A stretch of DNA of 62,309 nucleotides, taken from positions 1 to 62,309 of the forward strand of contig DATFWQ010000135.1 of NCBI GenBank assembly GCA_035259145.1, written 5' to 3'. Below are positions 35,206 to 43,113 of the stretch, in pieces. Position 1 is the stretch's first letter, and each line of letters starts with the position of its first letter. This stretch comes from CF-161 sp035259145. Its GTDB lineage: Bacteria; Chloroflexota; Dormibacteria; Dormibacterales; Dormibacteraceae. The notes under the pieces were generated by a model. That model was not told the DNA's origin. It made no database searches and saw only the letters and a list, made by a program, of their open reading frames with translations. Made by a program: the position numbers and the translations under genes.

Positions 35206-37362
35206 TTGGTAAGAACTGACGAAACCGTCGTGAGCATCTCGGAACTGCTTCGGATCTCGGAGCACCTGGCACCCGCGGATCGGGATCTGGTGCGGCAGGC
35301 GTACACTCGCGCCTCCGAGGCCCACATCGGTCAGCGCAGGGTATCGGGCGAGGAGTACGTCGAGCACCCGCTCCACGTGGCTCGGATCCTTGCCGATCTC
35401 GGCCTGGACGCCCAGACGCTGGCCGCCGCGCTGCTCCACGACACGGTGGAGGACACCGAGGTGACCATCGACGACGTCGCCTCTGAGTTCGGTCCCTCAG
35501 TCGCGCGCCTGGTCGAGGGCGTCACCAAGCTGAGCCGGATCGAGTTTCGGTCGGACCAGCAGCAGCATGCGGAGCACATTCGGCGGATGCTGCTGGCAAT
35601 GGCGGACGACATCCGGGTCGTCCTGATCAAGCTGGCGGACCGGCTCCACAACATGAGGACGCTGGAGGCGCTGCCGGAAACGCGCCGGCGCAAGATCTCC
35701 CGCGAGACGATGGACATCTACGCCCCCCTGGCACACCGCCTCGGGATCGGGCAGGTCAAGTGGGAGCTGGAAGACCTGGCCTTCCGCATCCTGAACCCGG
35801 ACGAGTACCACGAGATCGTCGGGCGGGTGAATCGCAAGCGGCGGGACCGCGAACGGATGGTCGCTGACCTTGGCGACATCCTGGCGCGGGAGCTGGAAAA
35901 GATCGGGATCCAGGCCGAGATCACCGGCCGTCCCAAGCACATCTACTCCATCTGGCAGAAGATGCGCCGGGATCAGAAGGAGTTCACACAGATTTACGAC
36001 CTGCTGGCGATGCGGGTGCTGGTCGCCTCGGTGAAGGACTGCTACGGCGTGCTGGGCGTCGTTCACTCTCTGTGGAAGCCGCTGCCAGGACGGTTCAAGG
36101 ACTACATCGCAATGGCGAAGTCCAACGGCTACCAGTCGTTGCATACGACCGTGATCTCCCACAGCGGGGAGCCGACAGAGGTCCAGATCCGCACCCAGGA
36201 GATGCACCGCGTCGCGGACTTCGGAGTTGCCGCCCACTGGTCGTACAAGGACAACGGGACAGATCCGCACTTCGACCAGAAGCTGAGCTGGCTGCGACTG
36301 CTCATGGAGTGGCAGAAGGAGGTCACCGACGCGGAGTCCTTCGTGGATGCCGTGAAGGTCGACATCTTCCAGGACGAGGTGTTCGTCTTCTCCCCGAAGG
36401 GGGACGTGCTCAACCTGCCGGCGGGTTCGACTCCGGTGGACTTCGCCTATCGGATCCACACCGAGGTCGGCCACCGCTGCATCGGAACGAAGGTCAATGG
36501 CCGGATGGTCCCCCTGGACTACGAGCTCAAGAACGGCGAGATCGTCGAGATCCTGACCTCCAAGGGCCCGCACGGCCCCAGCCGCGACTGGCTGAGCTTC
36601 GTCAAGAGCGCGTCGGCGCGCGAACGCATTCGAAAGTGGTTCAAGAGCCAGCGGCGCGAGGAGAACGTGTCCAAGGGTCGCGACATGCTGGAGAAGGAGC
36701 TGCACCGGATGCACCGGTTGAGCCTGAGCCAGCTTCCGGAGGGCAAGCTCGCCGAGATGGCGGCCCACTACAAGTACCAGGGCGCCGACGACTTTCTGGC
36801 CGCGATCGGATACGGCGACGTCTCGCCCCACTCCGTGGTAATGCGGATGGCGCTGACGCGGAGCGAAGAAGGGGACGAGCTGCGATCCATCCCCCTGATT
36901 CCGCAGGTGCAGCCGACACCCAGGGTGCTGGTGCGTGGCGAGCGGGGGATCCTTACCGCCATTGCGGGGTGCTGCCAGCCCGTCCCTGGCGATGCGATCA
37001 CCGGCTTCACCACCCGGGGAAAGGGGGTCAGCGTTCACCGGATGGACTGCATCAACGCGATCAACAGCCCGGATGCTGACAGGCTGGTGCCGGTGGACTG
37101 GGACATGGAGGCGTCCCAGGTCTACCCGGTCTCGATCAAGATCGAGGCCTGGGATCGGACAGGGCTGCTCCGTGATATCGCGACCGTGGTGGCGGCGCAA
37201 AGGGTCAACATGGCCGCGGCTTCGGTGCACGTCTACGACGACAAGACGGCCGTTGTGTCCGCCACCGTGGAGGTCGACTCGCTGTCCCAGCTCTCGCGGC
37301 TGCTCGAAAAGCTGGAGCAGGTGAGGGACGTCCACACCGTCGCCCGTGAAGCGGCCAGCTGA
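35206..37362 (+). CDS. rel: bifunctional (p)ppGpp synthetase/hydrolase Rel
   Basis: Controls the stringent response. Domains over about 718 residues: HD hydrolase (EEYVEHPLHVARIL, ALLHDTVEDTEV), synthetase (RPKHIYSIWQKM, YDLLAMRVLV, GYQSLHTTVI, EVQIRTQEMH), TGS (FVFSPKGDVLNLPAG), helical and ACT (SIKIEAWDRTGLLRDIATVV). RFKD in PGRFKDYIAM is the RXKD motif of bifunctional Rel rather than the EXDD of RelA. Both active sites look intact. TTG 35206 is used; GTG 35230 is an equally plausible start, with no clear RBS for either. Confidence 0.96.
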   Translation: MVRTDETVVSISELLRISEHLAPADRDLVRQAYTRASEAHIGQRRVSGEEYVEHPLHVARILADLGLDAQTLAAALLHDTVEDTEVTIDDVASEFGPSVARLVEGVTKLSRIEFRSDQQQHAEHIRRMLLAMADDIRVVLIKLADRLHNMRTLEALPETRRRKISRETMDIYAPLAHRLGIGQVKWELEDLAFRILNPDEYHEIVGRVNRKRRDRERMVADLGDILARELEKIGIQAEITGRPKHIYSIWQKMRRDQKEFTQIYDLLAMRVLVASVKDCYGVLGVVHSLWKPLPGRFKDYIAMAKSNGYQSLHTTVISHSGEPTEVQIRTQEMHRVADFGVAAHWSYKDNGTDPHFDQKLSWLRLLMEWQKEVTDAESFVDAVKVDIFQDEVFVFSPKGDVLNLPAGSTPVDFAYRIHTEVGHRCIGTKVNGRMVPLDYELKNGEIVEILTSKGPHGPSRDWLSFVKSASARERIRKWFKSQRREENVSKGRDMLEKELHRMHRLSLSQLPEGKLAEMAAHYKYQGADDFLAAIGYGDVSPHSVVMRMALTRSEEGDELRSIPLIPQVQPTPRVLVRGERGILTAIAGCCQPVPGDAITGFTTRGKGVSVHRMDCINAINSPDADRLVPVDWDMEASQVYPVSIKIEAWDRTGLLRDIATVVAAQRVNMAAASVHVYDDKTAVVSATVEVDSLSQLSRLLEKLEQVRDVHTVAREAAS

Positions 37363-37391
37363 ATGATCGGCGGAAGATCGCCTGCTTCGTG

Positions 37392-38024
37392 ATGACCGAG
37401 CAACGCCTGCACGTGGAGGTCACGGCCGATCGGCAGTTCGGTACCAACTCGTACCTGGTCGAAGACGAAGAGACCCGCGACGCGGCCGTGATCGACGCCA
37501 ACCTCGAACCGGAGTTGATGGTTGACCTCGTCCGCAGTCGGGGCGTCTCCGTTAGAGCGATCCTGCTGACCCACACCGACATAGACCACATCGCGGGCCT
37601 GGTGCGGCTGCGCCAGGAGTTCGGAGATGTCCCGATCGCGGTTCACGGCGCGGAGCAAGAGGTGCTGACCGAAGGCCTTCCCCTGCGGAGTGAGTTCCCG
37701 CGCCCGCTGCCGACGTTCGGAAACGTGGATTCGCTCGTACCTGGCGAGGTCTATCGAGCCGGCGCTCTTGCCTTTGACGTCCTGCACACACCGGGCCACA
37801 GCCCGGGCGGAGTCACGCTCTGCATCGGGAACGCCCTCTTCACGGGCGACGCCCTGTTCGCCGGCTCCATCGGTCGCTCCGACTTTTCCAACAGCGACGG
37901 TCATGCACTGCTCCAGGGCATCCGGGAGCACCTGATGACACAGCCCGACGACAGAATCGTGTTCAGCGGCCACGGCCCGGTGAGCACGATCGGTCAAGAA
38001 CGGCGCTACAACCCGTTCCTCTAG
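37392..38024 (+). CDS. MBL-fold hydrolase, glyoxalase II-like, with altered zinc motif
   Basis: Homologue of the glyoxalase-II-like gene that follows rel in many Terrabacteria. The HxHxDH motif reads HTDIDH (positions 61-66 from ATG 37392), so the second histidine, a Zn1 ligand, is aspartate. The remaining ligands appear present: histidine in LHTPGHSPGG, aspartate in FTGDALFAG, histidine in FSGHGPVSTIG. Length 210. GTG 37389 could also start it. Function is presumably thioester or related hydrolysis, but the altered site makes this uncertain. Confidence 0.85.
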   Translation: MTEQRLHVEVTADRQFGTNSYLVEDEETRDAAVIDANLEPELMVDLVRSRGVSVRAILLTHTDIDHIAGLVRLRQEFGDVPIAVHGAEQEVLTEGLPLRSEFPRPLPTFGNVDSLVPGEVYRAGALAFDVLHTPGHSPGGVTLCIGNALFTGDALFAGSIGRSDFSNSDGHALLQGIREHLMTQPDDRIVFSGHGPVSTIGQERRYNPFL

Positions 38025-38053
38025 GAGGCCGGAGGCCGCCCAACAGCGGCGGG

Positions 38054-38059
38054 TAAACT
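38054..38059 (+). promoter_or_regulatory. -10-like TAAACT before hisS
   Basis: TAAACT ends 6 bases before ATG 38066 and no Shine-Dalgarno is present. The same hexamer lies 10 bases before the alaS start. A leaderless hisS mRNA is plausible; the -35 region is weak. Confidence 0.4.
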
Positions 38060-38065
38060 CGGCGG

Positions 38066-39364
38066 ATGCCGACGAGCCCACCGATCAAGGCCGCCCGTGG
38101 GGTGCGTGACATCCTGCCCGCCGAACGGGCCGGATACGCGGTCGTGGAGCGCGCCGCCCAGGAGGTGGCGCGACGCTTCGGCTATCAGCAGGTGGAGCTC
38201 CCGGTCATCGAGCCTGTGGAGCTGATCGAGCGGGGGCTCGGAAGCGACAGCGACGCCGGCGGCAAGGAGCTGTACCGCCTCGAGCCGCATGGCGATTCGG
38301 ACGGGGATGCTCCCGCACGATTGGTGCTGCGCCCGGAAGGCACCGCGAGCATGGTCAGGGCTTACTTCCAGGGCGGCCTGAACCAGGGTCCGCAGCCGGT
38401 TCGGCTGTTCACTCTCGGGCCCATGTTCCGGCACGACAAGCCCCAGCACCTCCGCTACCGGCAGTTCTACCAGTTCGACCTCGAGGTGATCGGTGATGCG
38501 TCGCCGGCCTATGACGTGGAGGTCATCGAGCTGACGTGGGGCTGGATCGAGGGGATGGGGATTGGGCACGTGAGCCTCGAGCTGAACAGCATCGGGGACT
38601 TCAACTGCCGCCCGCAGTATCTGCGGCTGCTGCAGGACTACTACCGGCCGCTCAAAGACAGGCTGCACGGCGAATGCCAGCGCCGGCTTGAGCAGAATCC
38701 ACTGCGGCTTCTGGACTGCAAAGAGGAGCAGTGCCAGCCCTTCAAGGCGGCTGCCCCGAGAATCACCGACCATCTGTGTGCGGCGTGCGCCGCTGCCTTC
38801 GAAAAGGTGAAGTCGTTGCTCGATGCCGCCGGCCTCGAGTACCGTCTCAACCCTTATCTGGTGCGCGGCCTGGACTACTACACGCGAACCGTCTTCGAGC
38901 TTCAGCACCGATCCCTTGGTGGAGCCCAGAACTCGCTGGGCGGTGGCGGTCGCTACGACGCTCTTGCCGCAGAACTGGGCTTTCCCGACACGCCTGGGGT
39001 TGGCTTCGCCGGTGGGATCGACCGGGTGGCGTACATGCTCCAGCACGAGCTGGGCAGCATCAAGGCGGCACCGGCTGCGCATGTGCTGGTGCTGCCGATG
39101 ACGGAGGACCTTGAGCGGGAGGCGGCCCAGGTCGGACGCGTCTGCCGCAGTGCCGCGCCGACCGCGGTCGACTACAGCGCTCGCAGCCTGCGCGCCAAGA
39201 TGCGCGCTGCGGACCGTTCTGGTGCCCGGTGGGCGGTGATCATGAATTCCGAAGAGGCGGAGCGACAGGTGGCACAGCTCCGCGACCTGGTCAGTGGCGA
39301 TCAGCGGGAGGTGGCCTGGGACGCATTGCCCAGTGCGATAACTCAGGGGGGAGGGGAGGACTGA
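38066..39364 (+). CDS. hisS: histidyl-tRNA synthetase
   Basis: Charges tRNA-His. 432 residues with class II motif 2 (LGPMFRHDKPQHLRYRQF), the HisA motifs LVRGLDYYTRTVFE and LGGGGRYDALA, motif 3 GVGFAGGIDRVAYML, and the C-terminal anticodon-binding domain (VLVLPMTEDLEREA). A zinc-like CAAC pattern occurs in the insertion domain (DHLCAACAAAFE). Stop overlaps the CTG start of aspS. Confidence 0.97.
   Translation: MPTSPPIKAARGVRDILPAERAGYAVVERAAQEVARRFGYQQVELPVIEPVELIERGLGSDSDAGGKELYRLEPHGDSDGDAPARLVLRPEGTASMVRAYFQGGLNQGPQPVRLFTLGPMFRHDKPQHLRYRQFYQFDLEVIGDASPAYDVEVIELTWGWIEGMGIGHVSLELNSIGDFNCRPQYLRLLQDYYRPLKDRLHGECQRRLEQNPLRLLDCKEEQCQPFKAAAPRITDHLCAACAAAFEKVKSLLDAAGLEYRLNPYLVRGLDYYTRTVFELQHRSLGGAQNSLGGGGRYDALAAELGFPDTPGVGFAGGIDRVAYMLQHELGSIKAAPAAHVLVLPMTEDLEREAAQVGRVCRSAAPTAVDYSARSLRAKMRAADRSGARWAVIMNSEEAERQVAQLRDLVSGDQREVAWDALPSAITQGGGED
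39350..39354 (+). promoter_or_regulatory. Shine-Dalgarno that selects the aspS CTG start
   Basis: GGAGG in a purine-rich run ends 6 bases before CTG 39361. The nearest downstream ATG (39394) has no Shine-Dalgarno, so this site favours the CTG. Confidence 0.65.
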
Positions 39365-41130
39365 GCGGCTTCAATGCGCCCCACTGCGGCTCGATGCGCG
39401 CCGGCGACGCCGGCCGAGAGCTGGACCTTTACGGCTGGGTTGCCAGGCGCCGCGATCACGGCGGCTTGATCTTCGTGGACCTCCGCGACCGCTGGGGCGC
39501 TGTTCAGGTCGTCTTCAACCCCGCCACGGCTCCGACCGCGCACGCCGCCGCCGCGAGCCTTCGTGCCGAGTACGTCGTGCGCGTCCGCGGCATCGTTCAG
39601 AGGCGGCCCGAAGGGTCGGAAAATCCACACCTTTCCACCGGCGAGGTGGAGGTCCACGCCTGCGAGCTCGAGGTCCTGAACGAGAGCAAGACGCCGCCCT
39701 TTCAGGTCGAGGGTGACCTCGAGCCGGAGGAGACGGTGCGGCTCAAGTACCGCTACCTGGACCTCCGGCGTCCACGAATGCAGGACATAATGCGAGTGCG
39801 CCACCGAGTCAACCACATCACGCACTCGTACTTCGATGAGCACGAGTTTCTCGAGGTCGAGACTCCGATGCTGACCAAGAGCACACCCGAAGGCGCGCGC
39901 GATTTCCTGGTCCCCTCAAGGCTCCACCGGGGCCGGTTCTACGCGCTGCCCCAATCACCGCAGCAGATGAAGCAGCTGCTGATGGTCTCCGGCGTCCAGC
40001 GCTACTACCAGATCGCTCGCTGCCTGCGAGACGAAGACCTGAGGGCAGACCGCGCAGCCGAGTTCACACAGCTCGACGTGGAGATGTCGTTCAACGACGA
40101 GGAGGACGTCTTCGAGATCATCGAGGGCTGGATCGGCCGGCTGTGGAAGGAGATCCTCGACGTCGATCTGCCCCGCCCCTGGCCGCGCATCTCCATGGGT
40201 GAGGCGCTGCTCCGATACGGGACGGACAAGCCAGATCTGCGGTACGAGCTGGAAGTCGCAGATCTCGGCCACGCCCTGGCGCACACCGGGGCCCGGGTGT
40301 TCCGCTCGGCGCTGGACGGGGGCGGAGTGGTGCGCGGGCTGCGCGTACCAGGTGGCCGGGACATGACCCGCCGCGAGCTCGACGAGCTGGCTGTGATAGC
40401 CCGCGGTGCCGGCGGTGGAGGTCTGGCCTGGCTTCCTGGCGGGCCGCTGGACAAGTTCCTGACCCTCGACGAGCTGCAGGCGATTCAAGGAGCGACAGGG
40501 GCCGGCCCCGACGACGTGGTCCTGATCGCGGCTGACCGCAGGCGTCGGGCCGAGAAGGTCATGGGGCTGATCCGCGGCGAGGTCGCAAGACGCCGCAACC
40601 TTATCCGGGAAGGCGAATGGCGCTTTCTCTGGATCCACCCGATGTATCTGTTCGACGAGGACGACGAGGGCAACCTGACATACGGGCACCATCCGTTCAC
40701 ACGCCCGATGGAGGAGGACCTGGCGTTCCTGGACGAGCGTCCCTATGAGGTCCGGGCGCACGCCTACGACATCGTCTGCAACGGCTACGAGCTGGCGAGC
40801 GGCAGCCTCCGGATCCACGACCGAGCGATGCAGGAAAGGGTCTTCCAGATCCTCGGCCTCGACGGCGAGACCATTCAGGCGCGATTCGGCCACCTGCTGG
40901 AGGCGTTCGAGTACGGGGTCCCGCCTCACGGAGGCATCGCTCCCGGCCTCGACCGCATAGTGATGCTGCTGGCAGGCACCGACAACATCCGCGACGTGAT
41001 CGCCTTCCCCAAGACCCAGTCCGTGCTCGACCTGATGATGGATGCGCCCAGCCCGGTCGAAGAGGGCCAGCTGGAGGAGCTGGGGATCCAGCTGAGAGCC
41101 TCAGACGTAGCTCCATCGCCGAGCCGGTAA
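39361..41130 (+). CDS. aspS: aspartyl-tRNA synthetase, CTG start
   Basis: Charges tRNA-Asp. The N-terminal OB domain (LDLYGWVARRRDHGGLIFVD) is preceded by the family landmark H-C-G (APHCGSMRAGDAG). That landmark lies upstream of ATG 39394, and the codon at the right distance is CTG 39361, which overlaps the hisS stop as CTGA and has GGAGG six bases before it. Catalytic core: FLVPSRLHRGRFYALPQSPQ, RCLRDEDLRADRAAEF, the bacterial GAD insertion, and HGGIAPGLDRIVMLL. Product 589 residues. Bacterial type. Confidence 0.95.
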   Translation: MSGFNAPHCGSMRAGDAGRELDLYGWVARRRDHGGLIFVDLRDRWGAVQVVFNPATAPTAHAAAASLRAEYVVRVRGIVQRRPEGSENPHLSTGEVEVHACELEVLNESKTPPFQVEGDLEPEETVRLKYRYLDLRRPRMQDIMRVRHRVNHITHSYFDEHEFLEVETPMLTKSTPEGARDFLVPSRLHRGRFYALPQSPQQMKQLLMVSGVQRYYQIARCLRDEDLRADRAAEFTQLDVEMSFNDEEDVFEIIEGWIGRLWKEILDVDLPRPWPRISMGEALLRYGTDKPDLRYELEVADLGHALAHTGARVFRSALDGGGVVRGLRVPGGRDMTRRELDELAVIARGAGGGGLAWLPGGPLDKFLTLDELQAIQGATGAGPDDVVLIAADRRRRAEKVMGLIRGEVARRRNLIREGEWRFLWIHPMYLFDEDDEGNLTYGHHPFTRPMEEDLAFLDERPYEVRAHAYDIVCNGYELASGSLRIHDRAMQERVFQILGLDGETIQARFGHLLEAFEYGVPPHGGIAPGLDRIVMLLAGTDNIRDVIAFPKTQSVLDLMMDAPSPVEEGQLEELGIQLRASDVAPSPSR

Positions 41131-41526
41131 CATGTCCGTGTTCCCGTGGGGGACGAGGGTCACATGCGCGTTGCCCAACACCATATGCATAGGGACCCCG
41201 GGGTCCCGCGTGCGGCCCAGAAGCCCGCTTAGACGGGACCTGGAAGGCACCGGGCAGGGGACCCACCTGAGCGATCTCAGGACAGCCGACGGCCCTCTCC
41301 CTCCGGGCAACATCGGGGGGCGCCTGACCGGCGGACCTACTGGAAGGAGGGGACCCCCTCCCCCGGCTACGCCGCGTACCCCCCCGACATCCCACCCCGC
41401 GAAGCAGGCTTCGCGGGGACACCGGGTCGCGGGGACCCCCTCCCCCGGCTTCGCGGGGGAGATAGTAGCCGTCGCGACCTGGTTCACGCCCGTGCGGGTT
41501 GGCATCTGAATCAAGGGCATCAGGGC
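41131..41526. other. 396-bp gene-free, palindrome-rich gap
   Basis: No convincing gene here. It holds a perfect 16-bp palindrome GGGACCCCGGGGTCCC (41192-41207), an AT-rich patch near 41181-41190, and the composite hairpin element at 41351-41470. The gap separates aspS from a small membrane-protein gene and probably contains the aspS terminator and a promoter I cannot place. Confidence 0.6.
41351..41470. repeat. composite GC-rich hairpin element
   Basis: Contains two direct copies of GGACCCCCTCCCCCGGCT (near 41351 and 41433) flanking a perfect hairpin, CCCCGCGAAGC-AG-GCTTCGCGGGG (41395-41418). It ends CGCGGGGGAGATAGTAG. The start and end resemble the element at 30437-30501, and the central hairpin resembles those at 25390 and 44002. 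Confidence 0.7.
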
Positions 41527-41820
41527 ATGAGCTTCAGTGGCCTGCTGAGTCTTTTGAGCTGGGTTCCACCAGGGCTCGTGCTTGGTGCTGCGCTCGTGCT
41601 GCTGCTCGCCCAGCTCTTTCATTCCCTGCTGCACCACGGTCGCCGGCCTTACGTACCAGTACTGCTCCTGACCCTCGCCGGGATGTCTGCCGGCCAGCTC
41701 TGGGATGTGCTTGGGCTGCCAGGCCTACGCCTGGGCCAGGTCAACCTTCTCCCGGCGCTCCTCTTTGCAACCGCACTTCAGCCCCTCGTAAAGCCGCTGA
41801 CCGTGCGGTTGCTGCCGTGA
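41527..41820 (+). CDS. small hydrophobic membrane protein, unknown
   Basis: A 97-residue protein with two or three hydrophobic segments (VLGAALVLLLAQLFHSLL; YVPVLLLTLAGMSAG; NLLPALLFATALQPLV). I do not recognise a family. There is no obvious Shine-Dalgarno before ATG 41527. Support for coding comes from a degraded copy of its last 16 codons just downstream (41862-41921), where most differences are synonymous or conservative. Neighbours are envelope-related small proteins. Confidence 0.55.
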   Translation: MSFSGLLSLLSWVPPGLVLGAALVLLLAQLFHSLLHHGRRPYVPVLLLTLAGMSAGQLWDVLGLPGLRLGQVNLLPALLFATALQPLVKPLTVRLLP

Positions 41821-41861
41821 AATGCGGCAGAACCAGGGCGTGCGCTGACAGGTCCGTGGGT

Positions 41862-41921
41862 ACGGCTGCCAGTGCACTGCAGCCGCTGTTCGAGCATGTG
41901 ACCCTAAGATTGCTGCCGTAG
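41862..41921 (+). pseudogene. remnant duplicate of the 3' end of the small membrane gene
   Basis: The in-frame peptide SALQPLFEHVTLRLLP ending in TAG matches TALQPLVKPLTVRLLP, the end of the gene at 41527-41820: 10 of 16 identical, with silent third-base changes. No start or upstream similarity is visible, so this looks like the tail of a tandem duplicate whose body was lost. Confidence 0.45.
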
Positions 41922-41973
41922 TAGACGTTCTCCGAAAAAGGCGTCGGCGGTTTGGTCCGGCCGTGGTCGAGGT

Positions 41974-42360
41974 ATGTCATTGCTGAACTTCCTGTATCTG
42001 GCCGCAGGTCTCGCGGTTCTCGCGGTGGCGCTGTTCCTGTGCATCGTGTTGCACCGCCTGGCCAGAGTCCTGGCGGCGTTGGAAGAGACTTTGATGACTA
42101 CAGATGAGGCGATCCAGGAGGTGACTCCCGAACTGCGTGGCAGCCTGGGCAGCGTGAACGACATCGCCGGCGCGGTGAACGTCGGCTTGCGGGCCGCGGG
42201 CGAGGGCGCGAACCGCCTGACGGACGGGATCGCGCGCTCACTGGGGCCCACCCAGTCCACCCTCTATGGCGTGAGGGCCGGCGCCAGGAGTCTATTGCGC
42301 AGCTTCACCGGCCTCGACGGCGCCATGCCTCCCGAGCCTCCAAAGGAGATGGACAGATGA
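41974..42360 (+). CDS. DUF948 family membrane protein
   Basis: 128 residues with one N-terminal transmembrane helix (FLYLAAGLAVLAVALFLCIV) and a long amphipathic/helical region with heptad-like spacing (ALEETLMTTDEAIQEVTPEL). This is the DUF948 pattern, found in general-stress gene clusters of Gram-positive bacteria beside YtxH. GAGG precedes ATG 41974. ATGA overlap with the YtxH-like gene. Confidence 0.8.
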   Translation: MSLLNFLYLAAGLAVLAVALFLCIVLHRLARVLAALEETLMTTDEAIQEVTPELRGSLGSVNDIAGAVNVGLRAAGEGANRLTDGIARSLGPTQSTLYGVRAGARSLLRSFTGLDGAMPPEPPKEMDR

Positions 42361-42668
42361 CTAACGACAGTGAGAGCGGCGGCGGCTTCGGCTGGGGTCT
42401 TCTCGTGGGCCTCGCGCTTGGCTTCGTGGCCGGGGCGGCCCTCGCGTCCGGCCCAGGGCGTGAGCAGATGAAGACCCTGCGCGCACGAACGATCGAGCTG
42501 ACCGGTACGGCTCGCCGCGTCGCACGTGATCCCGAACACCCGATAGGGCGCGCCATAAATGACGGCATCGCTGCGGCGAACCGCCGCCGTCAGGAGCTGG
42601 AGCGCACGGCACGCGACCGCTGGCAAGAGCGGAAGGACGTGGCAAAGGAGGCGCAGCCGGATGCCTGA
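42357..42668 (+). CDS. YtxH-like stress protein
   Basis: 103 residues: a glycine-rich hydrophobic helix near the N-terminus (GGGFGWGLLVGLALGFVAG, then AALASGPGREQMK), then a charged helical tail. YtxH-domain proteins are general-stress proteins often controlled by SigB. The position between DUF948 and an anti-sigma/sigma pair fits that role. Its end overlaps the next start by eight bases. Confidence 0.8.
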   Translation: MTNDSESGGGFGWGLLVGLALGFVAGAALASGPGREQMKTLRARTIELTGTARRVARDPEHPIGRAINDGIAAANRRRQELERTARDRWQERKDVAKEAQPDA

Positions 42669-43113
42669 AGCCGCCAGGCCCCAGCTCGCCGAGCTCAAAA
42701 TACCCGCCCAGGGTGAGTTCATCGGGCTAGCGAAGCGGGTGGCCACCTCACTTGGCGGCCAGTTAGGCTTCAGCCTGGACGAAATCGACGATCTGGGAAT
42801 CGCCGTTACGCAGGCCTGCGGCAGCGTAATCGAAGCGGCCGAGGAAGCCTGGGGGCCGGGAGCGACGCTGAAACTGAGCTTCGGTCCCAATGCGCGGGGG
42901 CTTGCGGTCGACGTCGAGGCGATAGCGCCGCGGTCGCGCGAGGCTCTCCCGGTTCCACGCTCACCCGCCGCTCCTGCGGCAAAGGCTGAAGCGGACATCC
43001 AGCGAGAGCTTGCCCGGGAGATGATCCGCCTCTTCGTCGACGACTTCCGGCATCAGGTCGACGCCGGCCGGCGTCAGATCAGGTACCGGATGGTGAAGTA
43101 TCTGATCACTTGA
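42661..43113 (+). CDS. RsbW-like anti-sigma factor (HATPase)
   Basis: 150 residues with a GHKL/HATPase-like core: IGLAKRVATSLGGQLGFSLD, then the N-box-like EIDDLGIAVTQACGSVIEAA, and LKLSFGPNARGLAVDVEA. The canonical G-boxes are weak, and a C-terminal helical part is added (EMIRLFVDDFRHQVDAG). ATG 42661 follows GGAGG. TTGA overlap with the sigma-factor gene makes an RsbW-SigF-type pair very likely. No RsbV-type anti-anti-sigma gene is in this cluster. Confidence 0.82.
   Translation: MPEAARPQLAELKIPAQGEFIGLAKRVATSLGGQLGFSLDEIDDLGIAVTQACGSVIEAAEEAWGPGATLKLSFGPNARGLAVDVEAIAPRSREALPVPRSPAAPAAKAEADIQRELAREMIRLFVDDFRHQVDAGRRQIRYRMVKYLIT

Noticed and set aside
35497..37335. A 612-codon open frame antisense to rel
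   Set aside because: Rel is unmistakable on the plus strand with all domains; the antisense frame has no recognisable motif.
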